A stretch of DNA of 64,000 nucleotides from Streptomyces morookaense (lineage in GTDB: Bacteria; Actinomycetota; Actinomycetes; Streptomycetales; Streptomycetaceae): NCBI RefSeq assembly GCF_013030945.1, contig NZ_JABBXF010000010.1, positions 124,001-188,000 of the forward strand. Direction: 5' to 3'. The notes beneath the pieces are model-generated. The model ran no database searches. It had not been told where the DNA came from and saw only the letters and a list, made by a program, of their open reading frames with translations. Position 1 is the first letter of the stretch. Each line of letters begins with the position of its first letter. Below are positions 24,609-35,036 of this stretch, in pieces. Both the position numbers and the translations under genes were made by a program.

Positions 24609-25514
24609 GTGGACAGGAATGTGAAGGAAACTGCCCCGCCTCCTCCCTCACCCGGTGCCCTCGCGGCCAAGGTGCGCACTTTGGTTCCTTCCATGACCCG
24701 TTCCATGCAGCGCGTGGCGGAGGTGCTGGCCGCCGATCCCGCGGGATCCGCCGCCCTCACCGTCACCGGACTGGCCGAGCGCACCGGCACCAGCGAGGCC
24801 ACCGTCGTGCGCACCGCCCGGCTGCTCGGCTACCCCGGCTACCGGGACCTGCGGCTCGCCCTCGCGGCGCTGGCCGCCGAACAGGCCGCGGGCCGCGCCC
24901 CGGCCGTCACCGCCGACATCGCCGTGGACGACCCGCTGGCGAGCGTCGTCGCCAAGCTCGCCCAGGAGGAGAGCCGGTGCCTGGCCGACACCGCGGCCGG
25001 CCTCGACACCGCCCAGCTGGAATCCGCGGTGGCCGCCCTCGCGGCCGCCCGCCGCATCGACGTCTACGGGATCGGCGCCTCCAACCTCGTCGGCCAGGAC
25101 CTCGTGCAGAAGCTGCTGCGCATCGGGCTGATCGCGCATGCCCCGGCGGATCCTCATCTGGCCGTCACCAACGCCGTGCAGCTGCGCTCCGGCGACGTGG
25201 CCGTCGCGATCACCCACTCGGGCCGGACCACCGACGTCATCGAACCGCTGCGGGTCGCCTTCGAGAACGGCGCCACCACCGTCGCCGTCACCGGCCGCCC
25301 GCAGGGCGAGATCGCCCAGTACGCCGATCATGTGCTCACCACGTCCTCCGCACGGGAGAGCGAGCTGCGCCCCGCGGCCATGTCGAGCCGCACCAGCCAG
25401 CTCCTCGTGGTGGACTGCCTGTTCATCGGCGTCGCCCAGCGCACGTACGACGCCGCGGCGCCGGCCCTGTCCGCCTCGTACGAAGCCCTGGCCCACCGCC
25501 ACTCCCCCCGCTGA
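24609..25514 (+). CDS. RpiR/MurR-family transcriptional regulator
   Basis: About 301 residues. The N-terminal HTH_6 domain (SMTRSMQRVAEVLAADPAG, then ERTGTSEATVVRTARLLGYPGY) is followed by a sugar-phosphate-binding SIS domain with DVYGIGASNLVGQD and AITHSGRTTDVIEPLR. It most likely senses MurNAc-6-phosphate and controls the murQ-EIIBC genes directly downstream, 48 bases away. GTG 24609 fits the predicted transcription start; GTG 24621, preceded by ACAGGA, is the alternative. Confidence 0.9.
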   Translation: MDRNVKETAPPPPSPGALAAKVRTLVPSMTRSMQRVAEVLAADPAGSAALTVTGLAERTGTSEATVVRTARLLGYPGYRDLRLALAALAAEQAAGRAPAVTADIAVDDPLASVVAKLAQEESRCLADTAAGLDTAQLESAVAALAAARRIDVYGIGASNLVGQDLVQKLLRIGLIAHAPADPHLAVTNAVQLRSGDVAVAITHSGRTTDVIEPLRVAFENGATTVAVTGRPQGEIAQYADHVLTTSSARESELRPAAMSSRTSQLLVVDCLFIGVAQRTYDAAAPALSASYEALAHRHSPR

Positions 25515-25562
25515 CCATCGGAACCCCTGTCAGGAACCCCCCAGGAAAAGAGCCTCCTCACC

Positions 25563-26498
25563 ATGACGTCGCCCGCCGCTTCCGCCGCCCTGCGCGCCCA
25601 GCTGGCCTCGCTCACGACCGAGGCGTTCCGTCCCGATCTCGCGGAGATCGACCGGCTGCCGACCGACGCCATCGCGAAGATCATGAACGGCGAGGACGCC
25701 CGCGTCGCGGCCGCCGTCGCCGAACGGCTCCCGGAGATCGCCGCCGCCATCGACGCGACCGCCGCCCGGATGGCCCGCGGCGGACGGCTCGTCTACGCCG
25801 GCGCCGGCACCGCGGGCCGGCTGGGGGTGCTGGACGCCAGCGAGTGCCCGCCCACCTTCAACACCGAGCCGGCCCGCGTGGTCGGCCTGATCGCGGGCGG
25901 ACCGGACGCCCTCGTGACGGCCGTCGAAGGCGCGGAGGACAGCCGCGAGCTGGCGGCCGGTGATCTGGACCGGCTCGGCATCGGGGCCGACGACACCGTC
26001 GTCGGCATCTCCGCCTCCGGCCGCACGCCCTATGCGGTCGGCGCCGTCGAACACGCCCGCGCCGCCGGCGCACTCACCATCGGGCTCTCCTGCAACGCCC
26101 GTTCCGCCCTGGGCGCCGCCTCCGAGCACCCCATCGAGGTCGTCGTCGGACCCGAACTCCTCACCGGCTCCACCCGGTTGAAGGCCGGCACGGCACAGAA
26201 GCTCGTCCTCAACATGCTCTCGACCATCACCATGATCCGCCTCGGCAAGACCTACGGAAACCTGATGGTCGACGTCCGCGCCTCGAACGAGAAGCTGCAC
26301 GCCCGCTCGCGCCGCATCGTCGCCCTCGCAACGGGCGCCGCGGACGCGGAGATCGAGCAGGCCCTGGAGGCGACGGACGGCGAGGTGAAGAACGCGGTCC
26401 TCGTCCTCCTCGGCGGGGTCGACGGCCCCACGGCGGCCCGGCTGCTGCGGGAGTCGGACGGGCACCTGCGCGCGGCCCTGGACGCGGCCCGGGGCTGA
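25563..26498 (+). CDS. murQ: N-acetylmuramic acid 6-phosphate etherase
   Basis: 311 residues with the MurQ SIS fold: GRLVYAGAGTAGRLGVLDA and SECPPTFN around 73-97, VVGISASGRTPYAVGA near 141-156, and STRLKAGTAQKLVLNMLST in the C-terminal part. It cleaves the lactyl ether of MurNAc-6-phosphate to GlcNAc-6-phosphate, cytoplasmic, part of cell-wall recycling. The GlcNAc-6-phosphate product could feed NagA, encoded at 40706. The ATG is followed one base after its stop by the EIIBC start, so the pair is one operon with the regulator. Confidence 0.95.
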   Translation: MTSPAASAALRAQLASLTTEAFRPDLAEIDRLPTDAIAKIMNGEDARVAAAVAERLPEIAAAIDATAARMARGGRLVYAGAGTAGRLGVLDASECPPTFNTEPARVVGLIAGGPDALVTAVEGAEDSRELAAGDLDRLGIGADDTVVGISASGRTPYAVGAVEHARAAGALTIGLSCNARSALGAASEHPIEVVVGPELLTGSTRLKAGTAQKLVLNMLSTITMIRLGKTYGNLMVDVRASNEKLHARSRRIVALATGAADAEIEQALEATDGEVKNAVLVLLGGVDGPTAARLLRESDGHLRAALDAARG

Positions 26499-26499
26499 C

Positions 26500-27918
26500 A
26501 TGGACGCCACCGACCTCCTCCCCCTTCTCGGCGGGCCCGGCAACATCCGCTCTGTTGCCGCTTGCATGACCCGCCTGCGGGTCGAGGTGTACGACCGCGA
26601 CAGTGTGCGGACCACCGAACTGCGCACCCTTCCCGGCGTATTGGGCCTCGTCCAGGACGCCGACGCGCTCCAGATCGTCCTGGGTCCCGGCACCGTGACC
26701 CGCGTCGCCGCGGAACTGCAACGGCTGCTGGACCCGCTCGCCGCCCGTGGCGCCTCCCTCAAGGCAGCTCAACAGGCCCGCAACGCCACGCCGTTCAAGC
26801 GCTTCCTCCGCCGCATCGGCCAGATCTTCATCCCCCTCGTCCCCGCCCTCATCGGCTGCGGCCTGGTCGCCGGCCTGGCCGGGGTGCTCGCCGACCTGCA
26901 CCTGCTGACCTCGCTCGTACCGGCCCTGTCGGCCGTCGCGGGCGGCTTCATGGCCCTGCTCGCGGTCTTCGTCGGACACGGCACGGCACGGGAGTTCGGC
27001 GGCACCCCCGTGCTGGGCGGCGCGGTGGCGGCCGTCGTCGTCCACCCGGGCGTGACACACGTGCACGCCTTCGGCCTGACGCTCACGCCCGGCCAGGGCG
27101 GGGTCCTGGGCGCCCTCGGCGCGGCGCTGCTGGCGGTGCAGGTGGAGAAGGCGTGCCGCAGGGTGCTGCCCGCGGCGCTGGACGTGCTGCTCACCCCGGC
27201 GCTCACGGTCCTGCTGCCCGGGCTGGTGACCCTCTACGGGCTGATGTACGCGGCCGGTCAAGTCTCCGCCGCGACCGGGCGGTTCACGCACGTCCTGCTG
27301 GCCGACGGCGGCGCCGCGGCCGGCTTCGTGCTGGGCGGGCTGTTCCTGCCGCTGGTGATGCTGGGCCTGCACCAGGCGCTGATCCCGGTGCACACCACGC
27401 TGATCGCCGAGCAGGGTTCGACGCTCCTGCTGCCCCTCCTCGCCATGGCGGGCGCGGGCCAGGTCGGGGCGGCGCTCGCGCTCTACGTCCGGCTGGCGCG
27501 CAACGGCCGGGTGCGCAGCACCATCAGATCGGCGCTGCCGGCGGGGCTCGTGGGCATCGGGGAGCCGCTGATCTACGGGGTGTCGCTGCCGCTGGGCCGC
27601 CCGTTCGTCACGGCCTGCGTGGGCGGCGCGTTCGGCGGCGGCTTCGTGGGCCTGCTCGGCCAGTTGGGCAGCACGGTCGGCGCCACGGCCATCGGCCCGT
27701 CCGGCTGGGCCCTCTTCCCTCTCCTGAAGGGCAGCCACGGCCCGGCGGAGGCGGCCGCGGTCTACGGCGCGGGGCTGCTGGTGGGGTACGCGACGGGCTT
27801 CGCGGCCACATATGTCTTCGGGCTGAGCCGGGAGGCACTGGCGGAGCTCAACACGCCGAAGGCGGCACCCCCTTCGCAGGAAGTGCCGCCTTCGGCGTAC
27901 AGCGTTCAGGACAAGTGA
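26500..27918 (+). CDS. PTS transporter EIIBC, MurP-like
   Basis: 472 residues. EIIB at the N-terminus (GGPGNIRSVAACMTRLRVEV) has the phosphorylatable Cys22, and EIIC follows from about residue 100 with some ten membrane segments and GEPLIYGVSLPLGRPF, a glucose-family EIIC signature. Beside murQ it is best read as the MurNAc PTS permease, which needs a separate EIIA. The last 22 residues (from about TPKAAPPSQEV) are encoded across a 15-base perfect inverted repeat, so the C-terminus looks like read-through of a former terminator. Start ATG 26500 is one base after the murQ stop. Confidence 0.9.
   Translation: MDATDLLPLLGGPGNIRSVAACMTRLRVEVYDRDSVRTTELRTLPGVLGLVQDADALQIVLGPGTVTRVAAELQRLLDPLAARGASLKAAQQARNATPFKRFLRRIGQIFIPLVPALIGCGLVAGLAGVLADLHLLTSLVPALSAVAGGFMALLAVFVGHGTAREFGGTPVLGGAVAAVVVHPGVTHVHAFGLTLTPGQGGVLGALGAALLAVQVEKACRRVLPAALDVLLTPALTVLLPGLVTLYGLMYAAGQVSAATGRFTHVLLADGGAAAGFVLGGLFLPLVMLGLHQALIPVHTTLIAEQGSTLLLPLLAMAGAGQVGAALALYVRLARNGRVRSTIRSALPAGLVGIGEPLIYGVSLPLGRPFVTACVGGAFGGGFVGLLGQLGSTVGATAIGPSGWALFPLLKGSHGPAEAAAVYGAGLLVGYATGFAATYVFGLSREALAELNTPKAAPPSQEVPPSAYSVQDK
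27854..27897 (+). terminator. Hairpin inside the EIIBC 3' end
   Basis: CGCCGAAGGCGGCAC at 27854-27868 pairs perfectly with its complement at 27883-27897 across 14 bases. This is a textbook streptomycete terminator stem, but it lies within the last codons of the EIIBC reading frame. Confidence 0.55.
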
Positions 27919-27929
27919 TCCCTTCGGGA

Positions 27930-27932
<3 letters not shown>
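27916..27932. terminator. Compact hairpin joining the stops of EIIBC and groEL
   Basis: TGATCCC-TTC-GGGATCA: the two TGA stops of the convergent genes form the ends of the stem. It may terminate transcription in both directions. Confidence 0.5.
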
Positions 27933-29703
<1,771 letters not shown>

Positions 29704-29708
29704 CCCAA

Positions 29709-29738
29709 TGATTAGCACTCGACCCCTGAGAGTGCAAG
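29709..29738 (-). promoter_or_regulatory. groEL promoter with overlapping distal CIRCE
   Basis: CIRCE arms TTAGCACTC (29712-29720) and GAGTGCAAG (29730-29738) are spaced by nine bases. On the minus strand TTGCAC (29737-29732) and TAATCA (29714-29709), 17 bases apart, form a housekeeping promoter whose -35 and -10 fall within the two arms. HrcA bound here would exclude RNA polymerase, the standard heat-shock control of groE in Gram-positive bacteria. Confidence 0.88.
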
Positions 29739-29832
29739 GTCGCCCCGAAGGGGTGTCGATGAGGGGTGGTGGTCGGGCGACGGGTGGGCGCAAGCGTGTA
29801 GAGCGCTACCCACGCGGACGAGCGCACATGCA

Positions 29833-29868
29833 CGAGGGGCCCGCACTCCTGGGAGTGCGGGCCCCTCG
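29833..29868 (-). terminator. Terminator of the cold-shock gene
   Basis: A 17-base perfect inverted repeat, 29833-29849 with 29852-29868, beginning CGAGGGGCCCGCACTCC. It is the strongest hairpin in this part of the window and follows the csp stop by 37 bases. Confidence 0.85.
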
Positions 29869-29904
29869 GCAAGCCGATTGAGCCGGGTGACCGACGCGCG
29901 ACCG

Positions 29905-30108
29905 TCAGGCCGTCACCTTGACCATGTCCGCCTGCGGACCCTTCTGGCCCTGCGAGATCTCGAACTCGACCCGCTGACCCTCCTCGAGGGTGCGGTAGCC
30001 GTCCATCTGGATCGCGCTGTAGTGGACGAATACATCCGCACCACCGTCGACCGCGATGAAGCCGTACCCCTTCTCCGCGTTGAACCACTTGACGGTGCCC
30101 TGAGCCAT
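29905..30108 (-). CDS. CspA-family cold-shock protein
   Basis: 67 residues, the standard CspA length: [15 protein letters not shown] and [10 protein letters not shown] carry the two RNA-binding motifs of the OB fold. It acts as an RNA chaperone or antiterminator. ATG 30108 with GGGGAG eight bases upstream is the start; a further ATG ten codons upstream is not needed. A long A/T-richer region upstream (30109-30450) probably contains a structured 5' UTR, as is usual for csp genes. Confidence 0.95.
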   Translation of the reverse strand: MAQGTVKWFNAEKGYGFIAVDGGADVFVHYSAIQMDGYRTLEEGQRVEFEISQGQKGPQADMVKVTA

Positions 30109-30451
30109 GCCTAACTCCCCTATTACTGGCCCTTGCACAGGACCGCACTTCGCGGACCCGGGTCAGACCTCACCCCCTGACAGGTGGGGGTGTGCGCCGG
30201 AACGCGTCGACCGCGGCTGAATGTATCTGCACGGATGCCGTCTGCAACAGGTCACTCGGACGAGAATTCCGGGCGCGGCCGATCGGAAATAAGCGCCGAA
30301 TCGCGGGGATTATCGGGCAAGCCGGACCGGGCATAACCCAACCAACCCGACAATTCGTGCACGCGTTTCGTGCACAACTTGACGGGTTCTCATATGCGTT
30401 CGGCAGTGACACCGGAGGGGGAACGCCCCAACTGTATCGCGCTTCAACAGA
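30109..30451 (-). promoter_or_regulatory. Leader and promoter region of the cold-shock gene
   Basis: About 340 bases with no gene and lower GC than its surroundings. A CACCCCC/GGGGGTG inverted repeat lies at about 30171-30191. The segment 30350-30390 has A/T tracts (TTCGTGCACAACTTGACGGG). The csp promoter must be here, but I cannot fix it to a base. Confidence 0.4.
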
Positions 30452-30490
30452 CGGAATCGCCCCGTCCGTTTTACGGGCGGAGCGATTCCG
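30452..30490 (-). terminator. Terminator of the thrC-moaD unit
   Basis: 17-base arms 30452-30468 and 30474-30490, pairing with two G-U pairs across the loop TTTTA. It lies 30 bases after the MoaD/ThiS stop on the same strand. Confidence 0.8.
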
Positions 30491-30519
30491 GGGCATTGTT
30501 CAGCAACCCTGTGTAAAGG

Positions 30520-30795
30520 TCAGCCCCCCGCAACGGCGGGAATCACGGAGACGGCGGAGCCGTCCGGGGTGGGCGTTTCGAGCCCCTGCTCGAAACGGAC
30601 GTCGTCGTCGTTGACGTAGACGTTGACGAACCGGCGCAGCCGGCCGCTGTCGTCGAGCACGCGGGCGGCGATCCCGCTGTGCCGCGCTTCGAGGTCCGCG
30701 ATGACCTCGGCGAGCGTGGCCCCGGCGGCCTGCACCTCGGCCTGGCCGGAGGTGTAGGTGCGCAGGATGGTGGGGATGCGGACGGTGACGGACAT
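30520..30795 (-). CDS. MoaD/ThiS family sulfur-carrier-like protein
   Basis: 91 residues with the ubiquitin-like fold of sulfur carriers: VTVRIPTILRTYT at the start, FVNVYVNDDDVRF in the core, and a C-terminal GG (VIPAVAGG) that is adenylated and thiocarboxylated in this family. It is 40 bases downstream of thrC and reads with it. It resembles CysO, the sulfur donor for an alternative cysteine synthase in mycobacteria, but neither CysM nor the Mec+ protease is adjacent, so its acceptor is unknown. Confidence 0.88.
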   Translation of the reverse strand: MSVTVRIPTILRTYTSGQAEVQAAGATLAEVIADLEARHSGIAARVLDDSGRLRRFVNVYVNDDDVRFEQGLETPTPDGSAVSVIPAVAGG

Positions 30796-30835
30796 GGGTT
30801 CACCTTTCGGTAGGGGTTGGTCGGGTGGGTGGCCC

Positions 30836-32116
30836 TCAGAGGCCGGCCGCGCGGAACGCGTCCAGGCTCGGCCGGATCACGGCCGTCGGACCGGCCGCCA
30901 CCGCATCCAGCGTCTTCAGCCCGTCCCCCGTGTTCAGGACGACCGTCGTCAGCGAGGGATCGAGCACCCCGTGCTCGACCAGCTTCCGGGTGACCCCGAC
31001 CGTCACCCCGCCCGCCGTCTCGGCGAAGATCCCCTCCGTCCGCGCCAACAGCCGGATGGCGTCCACCACTTCCGCGTCCGTGACGTCCTCGACCGCCCCG
31101 CCCGTCCGCCGGGCGATGTCCAGCACATACGGCCCGTCCGCCGGGTTCCCGATCGCGAGGGACTTCGCGATCGTGTCCGGCTTCACCGGCCGCACCACGT
31201 CGTGGCCGCCCTTGAACGCCTGGGAGACCGGTGAGCACCCGGCCGCCTGCGCGCCGAAGATCCGGTAGGGCCGGTCCTCGACGAGCCCGAGGGCGATGAG
31301 CTCCTTCAGCCCCTTGTCGATCTTCGTGAGCTGCGAGCCGGAGGCGACCGGCACCACGATCTGGTCCGGGATCCGCCAGCCCAACTGCTCGCAGATCTCG
31401 TACGCGAGGGTCTTGGAGCCCTCCCCGTAGTACGGGCGCAGATTGACGTTGACGAAGCCCCAGCCCTCGCCGAGCGGGTCGCCGATCAGCTCGGAGCAGA
31501 AGCGGTTCACGTCGTCGTAGGTGCCCTCGATGCCGACCAGGTCGCCGCCGTAGACCGCGGCCATGACGACCTTGCCGGCCTCCAGGTCGTGCGGGATGAA
31601 CACGCAGGAGCGGAAGCCCGCGCGGGCCGCCGCGGCGCCCACCGCGCCGGCCAGGTTGCCGGTGGACGAGCACGAGAGCGTCGTGAAGCCGAACGCACGC
31701 GCCGCCTCGACGGCGATGGCGACGACGCGGTCCTTGAAGGAGTGGGTCGGGTTGCCGGAGTCGTCCTTGACGTACAGCCCACCGGTGACGCCGAGTTCGC
31801 GGGCGAGGTTGTCCGCCCGGACGAGCTTGGTGAAGCCGGGGTTGAGGTTCGGGCTGTCCGCCACGTCCGCGGGTACGGGGAGCAGCGGGGCGTAGCGCCA
31901 GATGTTCGGCGGACCGGCCTCGATCCGCCGGCGCAGCGCCTCGGGGTCACCGGCGGGCAGGTCGAAGTCGTAGGCGACTTCGAGCGGACCGAAGCACACC
32001 GCACAGGCGAAGACGGGACCGAGCGGGACGCGCTCGCCGCACTCGCGGCAGGACAGCGCGACGGCGGGACCGAACACCGGACGGGTGATAGCACTTTCAA
32101 CGGCTTGCACAGCCAT
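30836..32116 (-). CDS. thrC: Threonine synthase
   Basis: 426 residues, PLP-dependent fold type II. The PLP lysine is Lys128 in SGNPTHSFKDR; SCSSTGNLAGAVGAAAARAG binds the phosphate. An N-terminal CRECG..CAVCF gives a zinc-ribbon-like lead seen in many actinobacterial ThrC proteins. It converts O-phosphohomoserine to threonine in the cytoplasm. ATG 32116 lies 19 bases after a SAM-I riboswitch, so expression should fall when S-adenosylmethionine is abundant. That makes sense because threonine and methionine compete for the same homoserine precursor. Confidence 0.95.
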   Translation of the reverse strand: MAVQAVESAITRPVFGPAVALSCRECGERVPLGPVFACAVCFGPLEVAYDFDLPAGDPEALRRRIEAGPPNIWRYAPLLPVPADVADSPNLNPGFTKLVRADNLARELGVTGGLYVKDDSGNPTHSFKDRVVAIAVEAARAFGFTTLSCSSTGNLAGAVGAAAARAGFRSCVFIPHDLEAGKVVMAAVYGGDLVGIEGTYDDVNRFCSELIGDPLGEGWGFVNVNLRPYYGEGSKTLAYEICEQLGWRIPDQIVVPVASGSQLTKIDKGLKELIALGLVEDRPYRIFGAQAAGCSPVSQAFKGGHDVVRPVKPDTIAKSLAIGNPADGPYVLDIARRTGGAVEDVTDAEVVDAIRLLARTEGIFAETAGGVTVGVTRKLVEHGVLDPSLTTVVLNTGDGLKTLDAVAAGPTAVIRPSLDAFRAAGL

Positions 32117-32135
32117 GGAGGCGAGGCCCTTTCTC

Positions 32136-32273
32136 CTCATCTTCCTCGCGGCGAACCTCGCCACGAGACGGAATTGGCACCTTCCCCGCCGGGAGCCTCG
32201 CTGCGTAACGCGAGACCGGCTGGAGGGTTGCCGGGGCTTCAACGGGCCGTGTCCCTCTGCCCCTCTGGATGAG
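32136..32273 (-). ncRNA. SAM-I (S-box) riboswitch upstream of thrC
   Basis: Reading the minus strand, P1 is CTCATC (32273-32268) paired with GATGAG (32141-32136). Within it the conserved core of the S-box is visible in order: AGAGGGGCAGAGGGA, GGCCCGTTGAAGCCCC, GGCAACC, GGTGCCAATTCC, then GAGGAAGATGAG. These match the SAM-I aptamer consensus. The candidate ribosome site AGGAG (32137-32133) overlaps the 3' strand of P1, so SAM binding would stabilise P1 and hide it: translational control. No terminator hairpin lies between aptamer and ATG, which fits. Confidence 0.9.
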
Positions 32274-32449
32274 CGGTATGGCGCTGGGCGAGGCCCAGGC
32301 ATTTGTACGCGTGACGACCCCGACATGCGACGGCCGTCCGCGTTGTTCAAGACTGTAACGGAAGGGGCGCGGCCGTGAGAGGGCCGTCCGCACCGCGAGA
32401 TGCATCACATCGGACCCGCAACACACCGGACACACAGGGAGTCGTACAC

Positions 32450-33397
32450 GTGCTGGAAGAGGTGGAGCGCTGGCTGGACCGCCGCTCCTGGACCGCAGCA
32501 GACCGTCCGCTCGACCAGCTGCTCGCCGCCAAACGCGAGGCCGGGACCACGGTCAGCGTGGTGCTGCCGGCGCTGAACGAGGAGGCGACGGTCGGCGCCA
32601 TCGTCACGGCGATCCGCGAGGGGCTGATGACGGAGGCGGTGCCGCTGGTCGACGAGCTGGTGGTGCTCGACTCGGGCTCCACGGACCGCACCGGCGAGGT
32701 GGCGGCGGCGGCCGGGGCCCGGGTGGTGCACCGGGACGCGGTGCTGCCGCGGCTGCCCGCGCTGCCCGGCAAGGGCGAGGTGCTGTGGCGGTCGCTGCTC
32801 GTCACGGGCGGGGACGTGGTCTGCTTCGTGGACGCCGATCTGCGGGACTTCTCCGCGTCGTTCGTGTCCGGGATCGTGGGCCCGCTGCTGACGGACCCGG
32901 AGGTGCAGTTCGTCAAGGCGATGTACGACCGCCCGCTGGGCGAGGCCCCCGGGCGCGGCGGCCGGGTGACGGAGCTGGTGGCCCGCCCGCTGCTGAACCT
33001 GCACTGGCCCCAACTGGCCGGTTTCGTCCAGCCGCTGGGCGGCGAGTACGCGGCGCGGCGCTCGCTGCTGGAGCGGCTGCCCTTCCCCGTCGGCTACGGC
33101 GTGGAGCTCGGCCTGCTGGTGGACGCGCTGCACACCGTGGGCCTGGACGCGCTGGCCCAGGTGGACGTGGGCGTACGCAAGCACCGCCACCAGGACGAGC
33201 AGGCCCTGGGCCGGATGGCCGCCGCGATCTACCGCACCGCCCAGCTGCGGCTGGCCCGCGGCCACCTGGTGCGGCCCGCGCTCACCCAGTTCGAGCGCAC
33301 CCCGGACGGCTTCGCCCCCAGGACGTACCCGGTGGACACGGAGGAGCGGCCTCCGATGGCCGGGATACCGGAGTACGTGCAGCGGCGGGCCGCGTAG
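32450..33397 (+). CDS. gpgS: Glucosyl-3-phosphoglycerate synthase
   Basis: 315 residues, a GT-A/GT81-like glycosyltransferase. TVSVVLPALNEEATVG starts the fold, VLDSGSTDRTGEV binds the nucleotide, and FVDADLRDF holds the DxD metal site; VELGLLVDAL and VGVRKHRHQ are further family marks. It transfers glucose from a nucleotide sugar to 3-phosphoglycerate, the first step to glucosylglycerate and, in mycobacteria, methylglucose lipopolysaccharide. GTG 32450 follows CAGGGAG by eight bases. It is the first of two genes with otsA, 42 bases apart. Confidence 0.9.
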   Translation: MLEEVERWLDRRSWTAADRPLDQLLAAKREAGTTVSVVLPALNEEATVGAIVTAIREGLMTEAVPLVDELVVLDSGSTDRTGEVAAAAGARVVHRDAVLPRLPALPGKGEVLWRSLLVTGGDVVCFVDADLRDFSASFVSGIVGPLLTDPEVQFVKAMYDRPLGEAPGRGGRVTELVARPLLNLHWPQLAGFVQPLGGEYAARRSLLERLPFPVGYGVELGLLVDALHTVGLDALAQVDVGVRKHRHQDEQALGRMAAAIYRTAQLRLARGHLVRPALTQFERTPDGFAPRTYPVDTEERPPMAGIPEYVQRRAA

Positions 33398-33439
33398 GGC
33401 GTACGTTTGAGCGGTTCACCGGACGGCAAGGCTGCGGTC

Positions 33440-34930
33440 ATGGTCGCTGAGCACATGCACATGCACATGCCGCGCGCGCAGGTGGTGGTCGCCTCCAACC
33501 GCGGCCCGGTCTCCTACGCGCTCCGGGCGGACGGCTCGCTGGCCGCGGGCCGGGGCGGCGGCGGCCTCGTCTCGGGCCTGAGCGCGATCGGGCAGCAGGG
33601 CGGCGGCGAGGGCGGGGCCGTCTGGGTGTGCGCGGCGCTCGGCGAGGGCGACCGGGAGGCGGTGCGCCGAGCAGGCCGAAGACTGGATCCGGGCGACACC
33701 GGGGGCCATCCGGTGCGGATGCTGGACATCCCGCCGGGCACCTTCGCCGCCGCGTACAACGGCGTGGCCAATTCGGTGCTGTGGTTCGTCCACCACCTGC
33801 TCTACCAGACGCCGCTGGAGCCCGTCTTCGACCTGGAGTTCCGCTCCCAGTGGGCGGCCTACGAGACGTACAACGCGACGTTCGCCGATGCCCTGGCCGA
33901 GGAGGCGGCGGAGGGGGCCTGTGTGCTCGTCCAGGACTACCACCTGGCCCTGGTCCCCGGGATGCTCCGCGAGCGGCGCCCCGACCTGCGCATCGGCCAC
34001 TTCTCGCACACGCCGTGGGCTCCGCCGGACTACTACCGGCTGCTTCCGGACGACGTGGCCGAGCAGGTCCTGCGCGGCATCCTCGGCGGTGACCGCGCGG
34101 GCTTCCTCACCCACCGCTGGGCCGAGGCCTTCGCCGCGTGCTGCGCGGCCGTGCTCGGCGCGGAGGTGCTCGGGGCGGAGGAGGGCCGGGCCACGGCGGT
34201 GCGCTTCGAGGGGCGTACGACCCGGCTCGGGGTGCACGGCCTGGGCGCGGACGCGGACTTCCTGCGCGAGCGTGCGCACCGCCCCGACGTCGAGGAGCGG
34301 ATGGCGGCCCTGCGCGCGCAGATCGGCCCCGGCCGCAAGACGATCGTGCGCGTCGACCGCACGGAACTGTCCAAGAACATCGTCCGCGGCCTGCGCGCCT
34401 ACCGCCGCCTCCTGGAGGAACGCCCGCAGTGGCGCGGCCGGGTGGTGCACATCGCCTTCGCCTACCCCTCCCGCCAGGACCTGGCGGTCTACCGCGACTA
34501 CACGGCCGAGGTCGAACGCATCGCGCGCGAGATCAACTCGGCCTTCGGCAGGGAGGACTGGCAGCCGGTGGCCCTCCATGTGAAGGACGACTTCGCCCGC
34601 TCGCTGGCCGCGTACCGCCTGGCGGACGTGGCCCTGGTGAACCCCATCCGCGACGGCATGAACCTGGTCGCGAAGGAGGTCCCGGTGGTCTCGGAACACG
34701 GCTGCGCCCTGGTCCTCTCGCGGGAGGCGGGCGCCGCGGCCGAGTTGGGCGACGAGGCGCTGCTGGTGAACCCGTACGACGTGGAGTCGACGGCGCAGGC
34801 CCTGCACGAGGCCCTGCTGATGGACACGGCCGAGCGCGCGGAGCGCACGAAGCGACTCGCGGCGGCGGCCACGGCGTTGCCGCCGGCGCGGTGGTTCCTC
34901 GACCAACTGCGGGCGCTGGAGCGTTGCTGA
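33440..34930 (+). CDS. otsA: Trehalose-6-phosphate synthase (GT20)
   Basis: About 496 residues. ASNRGPVSYALR at the start and GGGGLVSGLSAIG correspond to the UDP/GDP-glucose loop, with VQDYHLALVPGMLRERRPDL and IGHFSHTPWAPPDYYRLLP following; NPIRDGMNLVAKE is the GT20 signature. The usual DRLDYxKGI motif reads VDRTELSKNIVRG here, a known actinobacterial variant. It makes trehalose-6-phosphate from glucose-6-phosphate. Start ATG 33440 (MVAEHMHMHMPRAQ) is preferred over TTG 33407; the three close ATG codons create a MHMHM lead. otsB is 0.9 kb downstream on the other strand. Confidence 0.88.
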   Translation: MVAEHMHMHMPRAQVVVASNRGPVSYALRADGSLAAGRGGGGLVSGLSAIGQQGGGEGGAVWVCAALGEGDREAVRRAGRRLDPGDTGGHPVRMLDIPPGTFAAAYNGVANSVLWFVHHLLYQTPLEPVFDLEFRSQWAAYETYNATFADALAEEAAEGACVLVQDYHLALVPGMLRERRPDLRIGHFSHTPWAPPDYYRLLPDDVAEQVLRGILGGDRAGFLTHRWAEAFAACCAAVLGAEVLGAEEGRATAVRFEGRTTRLGVHGLGADADFLRERAHRPDVEERMAALRAQIGPGRKTIVRVDRTELSKNIVRGLRAYRRLLEERPQWRGRVVHIAFAYPSRQDLAVYRDYTAEVERIAREINSAFGREDWQPVALHVKDDFARSLAAYRLADVALVNPIRDGMNLVAKEVPVVSEHGCALVLSREAGAAAELGDEALLVNPYDVESTAQALHEALLMDTAERAERTKRLAAAATALPPARWFLDQLRALERC

Positions 34931-34942
34931 CTGCGGGCCGGG

Positions 34943-35036
34943 GCGCCCCGTAAGGGGCGCTGGGGGTACCCCCAGCGGTAGCTGGGGGAGGAACTGCGCG
35001 AGCAACCACAGCGGACCCGCACCCGAAGAACCGCGC
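34943..35036 (+). repeat. Dispersed intergenic hairpin repeat, copy 4
   Basis: Full-length copy starting 13 bases after the otsA stop: GCGCCCC/GGGGCGC, CTGGGGGTACCCCCAG, GGGGGAGGAACTGCGCGA and a tail ending GAAGAACCGCG. Nearly identical to copies 1 and 3, and a probable terminator of otsA. Confidence 0.8.
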
